DNA from: Symsagittifera roscoffensis
Lineage: Eukaryota > Xenacoelomorpha > Acoela > Convolutidae
Direction: 5' to 3'
Length of the DNA: 64,000 nt
Assembly: GCF_963678635.1 (NCBI RefSeq)
Contig: NC_087063.1
Coordinates: 17,920,143 to 17,984,142, forward strand
The notes under the pieces were generated by a model. It ran no database searches and was not told the DNA's origin. It saw only the letters and a program-made list of their open reading frames with translations. Of this stretch, positions 12,401-21,649 are shown piece after piece. The translations under genes and the position numbers were made by a program. The number at the start of each line of letters is the position of its first letter. Position 1 is the first letter of the stretch.

Positions 12401-15400
12401 AAAACCAAGAAAAAATAGAAAAATGACAGAACAAATAATACCCCAAGAAGAAATAGACAAATCTGAACATAGAAAAACAACAAGACTCCGAAATCAACCA
12501 CGTAAAAATTACAAAATGTTCATCCCCCAATCTAAAATATTAAAGAAAGTAGAATTTAAAAAGTAATTTTAAGATTTTATACTTCACAATCTTGAAACCT
12601 CCGTAACATTTTTCATTTCAATTTTTCAAAATAACATGCTCACAAGTACGCAATAATTCTAGTTCAAAATAGACCAATAGGATTCATCCAATCCGCCACC
12701 TTCTCTAACTCAAACTAAGATCAATTAGACGAATAATCTAGAACTCCAGGCACATCTCTAACTATAACTTTACAACCTCCAGGTCAAAAATAAGCAAACC
12801 ACTCCAACTTGACAACTAAAATAAATATCACCATAATACCGTACCCCTCCCTTATCTAATAACCCAAAGATCAACAATATTTCCCCAACTCAGACCACGA
12901 ATACCCCCAAAACAAATTTGATAACTTAGCCTAAAGTATCAAAATGAAGATTTTAATTAGCCTAAAGTATAAAAATCTCACCATACCCCGGATCATTTGA
13001 CAAACAAAAATAAAGAAAAAGACGACCTCCCAGTCACCATGAAAATTGCCCCCAACAATTTTTTACAAAACTCAACCCACTTGTCAAAAAACTAATAAAT
13101 AATTCGACCACACTAGAAAATCGCCTCAAACAGCAAAAAATATTCGACCAAGAGATCATTTCTTAAATGCTTTTCTCTCAAACAGTCGCTCAAATACTTA
13201 TAAATTTTAAACATTTTTTTTCAATACTTGAAGCTTTTATAATATTTCTTTTTGATATACTCGAATCTTTTCTAATAATCTTAATCATTTTTTGTAACAT
13301 TTTTTTAATTTTTTACACAATACTTGAACTATTCCTCCAACTTTCCAAAACCCTTGAATATATCCACAGGTACGATTTTAACAACTTATCTAAATGATAC
13401 GAACAATTTTCAGTAGAACTGATATTTTTTTATTGTTTGTAATTTTCATAACATTTTTATCATCCCTCATTTTGACAATATGTAAATGTATAAAGAAAGC
13501 AATCATCACATTTGCCCTAGCAACAATCCTTCTAATTCTTTTTTTGGAAGAATATTATAATAAACATAAATCTTCCCACTAAAGTAACAATTCAAAAATC
13601 CATCAAAAATTGCTACCCAACAGTCACAGAATCAGTCTTCACCGACATCATCCCAAGATAATCCAACACCACCTTCAACTACTCAAAATCCTCAAACATC
13701 TACACGAATTTCTTTTCAAGACAATCCATACACTTTTGAAGAACGGCACGCTCGTTTATCTGAACCACTAGAACCAGTTCAACGACAAGCATCCCTAAGT
13801 GAACCAACATATAATCTTTACCCAACACTACCACAAGAACTAAGTAGAATACGAAACCTTAGTCAAAACCAAAATACAACAGAAATAAATAGACAAATTA
13901 TACATCCTCGACGAAATAGAAATTTTCAAACTCCCCGAGTTCATTTTGATATACCTCAATCCCCATCACAAACCACTCCAGAAAACACCACTGGTATCAC
14001 ACCAGAAACTCCTACACTTTTTTCCCAACGAAGCACTTCAAGTCTACCCTCAGATTACTTAGGTTCAACACCAACATCTGAACAAATACGTGAAAATCCC
14101 TTTAACCCCCCAAACCTAACATCACGACTACCATATTGGACTACACATTCATTCACACAAGGTGAACCAAATTTAGTCAATGACCCCATAGATATTTCTA
14201 CGGATACAACAACATCCTCATCACTACCAGAAACATTATCACTACCATCAACACCATCAATAAGCCAATTTTCACCACCACCCTTTAACTTAAATTTTCC
14301 AAATAATCTCGACGCGAGATATCGAGAACAATCATCAATAAATATTCCTTTAAGACTAGATTGGAATACATTCACAGCACCTCCACCATTATTTGGACAA
14401 CATCAAGAAAGTAACCGCCTTCATAACTGGGCACTTAATAGATTACAATATCGCCAAGATATTCACAACGATATCCGTGATCACAATATTCAAATACTCC
14501 AACAAAACAGTTTACAATTAAAGTTTGAAATCACAGTTAAATTAAACAATATTACACAACATCCCTACCCATTAAATCCACCAAACATAACAGCTCAATC
14601 ACTACCACCACCGTTTATAACTACTGAAGTAATATATAAATACGACAGATACACCAAAAACACAATTGGTTACATTACATTTTATAACCCATACTCAGGA
14701 TTATCATACACATGTATATTCTAAAATTATTAATTTTTCTCCAACTCCTTTTTCTAGTAATCTCAAATCAAAACATAAACCCTTCTCCTCGTACAGGACC
14801 ACAAGATTTATTAGTAACACATTACGATTGCGAAGAAAATGAACAAAAAACACTACATAAATATGCAATAAATCAAGTATCACAATGTGAAACAGAACCA
14901 CAAGCTATAGAAACCACAGATATAATAGCAACACTCTATTCAAAAGCCCGAGCAACAACAGTTACAGGTTATAAATTCACAGCGACATTTTCCGAAAAGA
15001 AAGTACATTGTTCACAAGTCTCGAACGGAAACAAAAACCGACTTGACCATGAATCATTCTATCAAAGTAATATAGAACGTCTTTTACATCTCAATCCCGA
15101 CGATTGTAAAAATGAATTACTTAGACTAAACATCACACAAAATAAAAACTCCCAAAGAAAATTAGTTAATTTTCAAGTTTTTTCAGACTCTGTACATCAA
15201 TCACAACTTGAAAGACACCAAGGACATATAAAACTAGACGAAAAATACCCGTATAACGGCGCACACGGACGATTAACCTATGACCTACATGATAAACATT
15301 GGATACCACACATTGGTATAAATAACCCATCAAACTGCAAAGCAGACACGAAAAATAAAGGATACCAAGAAATAATGTTTTTCGATTGGAAAATACAACT

Positions 15401-18400
15401 TGAAAAAATACAACTCACACGAGATTTATCTGATAATACAATGATCTATCAAGGAATCCGACTACCTTGTAAAAATGATCAAGGATATTGCGACCCTACA
15501 ACGAGAACACAAGCAACAATTGTTTGGTTCCCCGAAGATACATGTACAACATTTCAAGTAGCAAAAATACACGCTCGTATGATAAAATTTCACGAAAAAT
15601 ATTTCATACAATCAATTCCTTATGAACAAGTCCATCCATCACGCAAACTAAGTTCCGATTTTAGAAACATAGACAATATAGAAAATAAATTGACACGTTT
15701 TCAAATATATCAAGAAACAGAACTTGCATGTAAATACAGGAATCCACTTCACAGAACACAATACTCTGAAATATTAGTTGAATACGAAAAAGGATTCGAC
15801 ATGACCACTGGAAAAGTAAAAATCGACCCATATGCCACAGGTCATCCTCCAAACGAAGGAACATCCTATATACCAGTAAATTTTCAAAAAAGCAACGGAC
15901 AACCTGGTGGACATCTAAAACCTTATGACACCAGAAGCACACGCTTACAAGAATTATCACTAATGAATACTACATATTTCGGTAATATCCACTATGATAT
16001 TCATTTGGATATGAAACTAGACTATACAATTAGCCGCATTTTTCAAGAAATGTCACTCTCCGAATTAGAAACACTACACCAACTATGCGAATTAGAACGA
16101 ACACAAATATTACAATCACTTGCACTAGCAGTATTAAAAATACCCTACGCAGGATACTTATTATCAGGAAATAGATCAAATTTTTTAGACTACGAAGGAA
16201 ACATCTTATGGTTTTATACTTGTACCAAAAAAGTATCACCACTCTACGTTTTTGAAGATAAACGATGTTATAAAAGAATCCCTATCTTTTATAAGAATAA
16301 AGTACATTTCGTGGATACACTTTCACGAAGAACCTATTTCTGGGATACCGCAGTCCCATGTGGATCAGAAAATAGCCACAATGTAGTACAACTAGACCCT
16401 GATGAAAATAAATATTATCTTCTCACTCCATATCCCACATTAATGCAATCACTCAAAAAATTTTCACCAGAAAGCATTCGCGCTATCGCTCGAAACCCAA
16501 ATATAGACTTACAATCAATAGGAATCTATTCAAAATCAGATATTCAACATCACATTAGAACACAACAATTCCAAGAATTATTAACACAAATGGACACTAT
16601 ACAAAGACAATCAATAGACCAAAATTTACGCAAACTTGCAGAAACCGCAGGATTTGCCGATATCTACACGCAAGACTATAGCGGATATTTTAAAGACATT
16701 AAAGATTATATATATCTAAACGGCGAAAAATACCGTCCCCAAGATATATCACCAATCAACATTTTTAGCTTTGTTACACTCAAGAATGAAATCCTTGATT
16801 TTCTAGGATGGCCCTACTACATCTTAGAAAAATTGACTATTTTATACGCAATGTTTAACTTTATTGGATTTCTTTTCTCACTCTTAAAAGGAATCTACAA
16901 TACATGTGCTATACACACACAAGTAAACAGACAAGACAAGCAAGCGTAGCACGCATACTCTTTGCAGGATTTTTTGGAATTTTTTTTACATCTATAAACA
17001 AAATTCTTTTAGACGCACAAATAAAAGAATATAACACAAAAATAACAACACGACAAAATACATACGACGAAGAACACAACAATGTCGACACACAGCCAAC
17101 GGCACCACAATTACCACCCCTACCAAATAACCATCCACTATCCCTAGTCCCACGAAATTTTCGAAATTTAGCAATCACACATAATCCAAATTTTCGACTC
17201 ACCACATCGCAAAGCCCCATCCAACATATAATGACACATCAATCACAAGATGATAATACTTATGAACAAATTATTGAACAGCCCCATACCACCGCTTTTC
17301 AATCTCAAAATAATCATTTTTTTAGCCCACGATGAGCCGCCAACTTGGATCACTACATCGATCAAATTCCCATCCAACCAATCTTACCTCTCCAATCCCA
17401 ATCATACCACTTTTCGCTTTTCCGCCACCCGATTTTCCATCTAGCAATGTAACATCAGGCATGAATTCCGACACTAACTCACAAATTTCAGTTTTATACT
17501 CCATCTCACAGCTCAATAACCCGAATATTGAAACCCCCGATGAATTTGCCGACTCAGAACCATCTCCATCCAATAATTTTCATAACCCTTCTAATTTTTC
17601 TCAACCCCCTTTTCAACCCATATTATCCAATAACCCTGACCCCATCACTCCCACACCCTCTTATGCTTCCCAAGTTACCCCAACCTACTCCTCATACCAT
17701 TCTGACCAATCATCTCATTCTCCAGACACCCCCCGAATCTCCCCAGAGCTAGATAATTTTATTACCCTCCAACAACAACCCTACCACCTTAACACCCCGA
17801 CCATAAACCACATCTCCTCCACTCCAAATTCATCCAATCCCCCTACACCCTCTTCAAATTATACTGAATCATTAACACCATCATCCACATCCACTATATC
17901 TTCACTAAACACTAATAGAGCTTACCGCACTTTTAAAAGAAAATTCCCCAACCATCCTTTCCCAGCAAAACCAGGAACAGCCCGTGAATACATCAACCAC
18001 CCCCAGCATACTAACACTAAAGAATTTTTAGCTATCACTTTACCCTCATTTCCACAATACACCTTAAACACCCCTCACGACGCTAACGAAACACGCAACT
18101 TTGTAGATGAATACGTTTTAATGCCCACTCTCTCTTGGACCTCATATTATCATTTCACTAACCCTCTTTGCTTACCTTTATCCAACACTTCCATCGATAT
18201 AGAACGAAACAAAGACATGCTATATCGACTAACTACACCACTAACCGCTAGACAGTTTACTTACGTTGGATATAAAAAATCACTAAAAATACACACTGCA
18301 CCTAGAGCTAATGAATATACACTAGAATACTACGATCACAACATCATCAGAGCTAACCAAGATCAATTCTTAGACGAAGATCGCTTCGCTAACCCACAAA

Positions 18401-21400
18401 TCACCGAGAAATTTTTCATCAAGACACCATATGTATTTACACTAAACATCTTTGACCGAAAGTTTGATCACATTATTTCAGAAGCACTAACAAACACACA
18501 GGCATACGAAAGTTTTAAAGAACGCTTCCAAATCTTTTCACTAACCTTTCATTTCCTTGCACCACACGAAAGAGATTTACACTGCTCACACGATATTATG
18601 TTGCGAACTAAACAAACACATACATACAGTTACTATCGTTTCATCCAAAATCACTTTGACCTCCACACACCCTCTAGACAACCACACCATCGTTTTCAAT
18701 TCATCAATTCAAAATACACTTCACCGTATTTCCTAAATTTCACATATTGTATTAAAGACACTAACCTCCATGGTATTCTTCGTAATTATGACCCCATAAC
18801 CCAAATGTATATTTTCTGCCCCATCACCAAGACCTTCAACGCCGAAGAATCCCGACCCTTCATTATCCCGCACGAGTTTGTACAGCCTATAGAAATCCCC
18901 ATTTTAGAATTCATCCACAACACTAAATTTAACCACAAATTATATAACTTAATCCAAAACACACCTTATGAGTTTGCAGTAGGCACTGAAGAACTAACCA
19001 CCATTAAGGCACTTCAATTGCTTTGGCCACTGCTTCAAACTAAAAATATCATCCGCATCTTAGCTAAACTACTAACAACTTCAGAACTAATTCACGACAT
19101 CTTCCCCCACGGTTTTTTCCCCGACGACTAACAGGTAAGTATGAATTAAGTAAATAGTACCAACTAATTAAAATATTGAAAAACTCACCATTCTTTATTC
19201 ATGTTTTCTTTAGATTTTTAGCCTTCATCCTAGATCATCTGAAAAATTCACAAAAGAAAAATAAAAAATAGCAAACTTCTTCAAAACTGTTTAAGACTCT
19301 ATTAAACTTTTGCACCAACAATTAAATAAATATAATACCAATGCAGTAAATTAATTTATAAAATTTTCCCCCAAAAAGCAGTAAATCTAATTATAATGAA
19401 AATTTGTATCTTAAAATTCCCCCATTACTAGCAGTAAATTTCCAAATTCTATGCAGTAAATTAATAAAATGCAATTGCAGTACTAACCTTTTGATATTTT
19501 CATTCATTCGCACAGAAATTCTATCCACACTCGCACAGCTCGCCCACGAAGAATTGTTTAAAATAATGAATTTCAGTTTCAAGTTTTCACACTCAACAAC
19601 TCTAACATATAATAACATGTTTCAAACTTTCCTTTAACCCGGTTGGAAAGGAATCATATACTAAACAAAACTAACCAACGCAGCTTACTAAACACCACAA
19701 ATCATAGAATAACAGCATGACTAAGAAAAGGAAACCAACGGTACCCAAACCGGATTAACCCAGTTTAAAACTGGATAAATTATTCTTTTGAAGACTATTA
19801 CAAAGTCTTAGAAAGAAATAATAAAACACAAAAAAGTCGAAAGACAAACCCATACCACAAACAATTTGCTTTTTGGAAAAAGTACATAACCAACAAGACA
19901 TAAGTAAAACCACAACAAACCCAACATAAAACGTTGTCACATAACAGGACCCCTCACAAAAACCGCATGAAATCATACTCCCACACCTGGCCTAACCCAC
20001 CAGGAAAGGAGGTCCTGAGCATGCTCTATAGCCGGCCTAACCCACCGCGCTACATCCACGCTTTGTGACCACACCTTTATTTTTAATAAGAGCTACTCAA
20101 GGGTGAGTAACTCTTCAAAATAACCGAACTAAAACAAAAAGCTTTTGTGAAAACAATTAACTAAAATCATTATTAAAAAATATTAAACTAATAAAAGTTT
20201 TATAAAATGTAAAATCACATGATGCAATATATAGATCAGAATACAACACCAAGGACGAACATCAAAAGACAAGACGACCCCACTACACTCGAGAGAGAAT
20301 GACCAACTACAATCGATATGCCGCTCACAATCACAACTCAAAGGATTTAGAGTACGACTTGACCTCGCAGAAAAGGACTTCATTGAATCAGACCAATGAC
20401 CACCTCGATGACCCAAGTGTATGTACAGATCCGAGTAACCAGGCATCCCCTCCACGCACAATCTCCACGCCATTCCCAAGCTAGATCAGACACAAAAGAA
20501 GTTCTCCACGAAGAACAGAAAAACCTGACATAGCCAACCATTCTGAAATCAGAATTGATTTTGTTGCAAAGACTCAGTCGTTGTCACAAGAAGAAGCGGA
20601 AGAAAAATATGATGTTCGCCAAATACCAACGTCCATCATCCACCCTTGAATTACAGAAGAACTGTTCTAAAAAACTCTGTAAAACCCGGATGGGTGGAAC
20701 CTGATCTAAACTATATATTATGATTGGATAAATTAAATGTTTTACCAATGTAAAGTATTTAATATTAACCAATCATGATCCATCTAACTAACAACCCACT
20801 TATTTGTAAGTGCTGAAGTTACTTGTAATTTCAGCACCAGAGAGATTTGAATTTAACTTAGAAATTAGTTGGACTCTCCCGAGCACTTCAGCAGCCGCAA
20901 TAAACCAGTATACCCTAGATCTATTGAGCCTAGCAGAGACTAGTTAAACAACCTGAGACTAGATAGTATAAGAGTAAGATTAGGATCGGTATTAGACTAA
21001 GAAGTTGCACGAATCTATCCGGCCGAAAATAAGATAGCGTGACGAGCAGACGGTGTACCCTATCCGAAATTACTCTATGAGTTATACACTCCAGACATAA
21101 CTCACTTGAGAAAAAAAGCCACCCCGAGCACAAACATTCCTTCACTTTCACAAAAGCCACCCCGAGCACAAGCAAAGTCGAAACAGAACTACTGACTAAA
21201 TGTCAAGCAGATAAAAATCAAGAACTTTTCCAGAGCTCGGCAGGAAAATAGGTAAGCAGATAATGACGGTTTTTTGATTTTTATATTCATTTTGATGAGT
21301 ATTTTTTTAAATTCACGGTTCACGAATCTGAAAAAAAATCGTTCTGGTTCTATTTTCTTTTAATTTTTGTTCAGATCAGTTTGTTAAACTTATCCGGTCA

Positions 21401-21589
21401 CTTTTAACTTGCCTTCTATTTTTGGTTTGACGTTAGAGCAGTTCTGTCTGTTGATCCAGGTCATCTGACCAGTACGAATGTGTCTAAACTGAAGGACATA
21501 GTACCTGGAGGACCTCGTCGCAATCATGTCGAATGGGTTTCTAACTACCATGACGCCCACGATTCCTAAGCCATACAACTGTAACCTGA

Positions 21590-21649
<60 letters not shown>

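Larger units (their letters stand above)
2238..21104 (+). mobile_element. Element 1: complete 18.87-kb Ty3-like LTR retrotransposon with env and accessory ORFs
   Basis: Bounded by two 410-bp LTRs that I read as identical, both TG...CA, flanked by a 4-bp duplication CTTG (2234-2237 and 21105-21108). Order: LTR, PBS, about 1.25-kb leader with a small ORF, 155-aa ORF, gag, PR-RT-RNaseH, integrase, spacer, small membrane ORFs, no-ATG ORF, env-like glycoprotein, small ORF, 599-aa ORF, about 1.5-kb 3' non-coding region, LTR. RT-RNaseH-IN order, the YLDD motif and the integrase GPY module place it with Ty3/gypsy (Metaviridae). Identical LTRs and intact ORFs mean a recent insertion, possibly still active. 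Its length is two to three times that of typical Ty3 elements, and the 6.6 kb between integrase and 3' UTR explains most of the excess. It sits antisense in a sulfotransferase intron. Confidence 0.93.

Noticed and set aside
20299-20484. 61-codon plus-strand frame near the 3' end of Element 1
   Set aside because: The matching region of Element 2 has an early stop and no protein-level similarity was evident.
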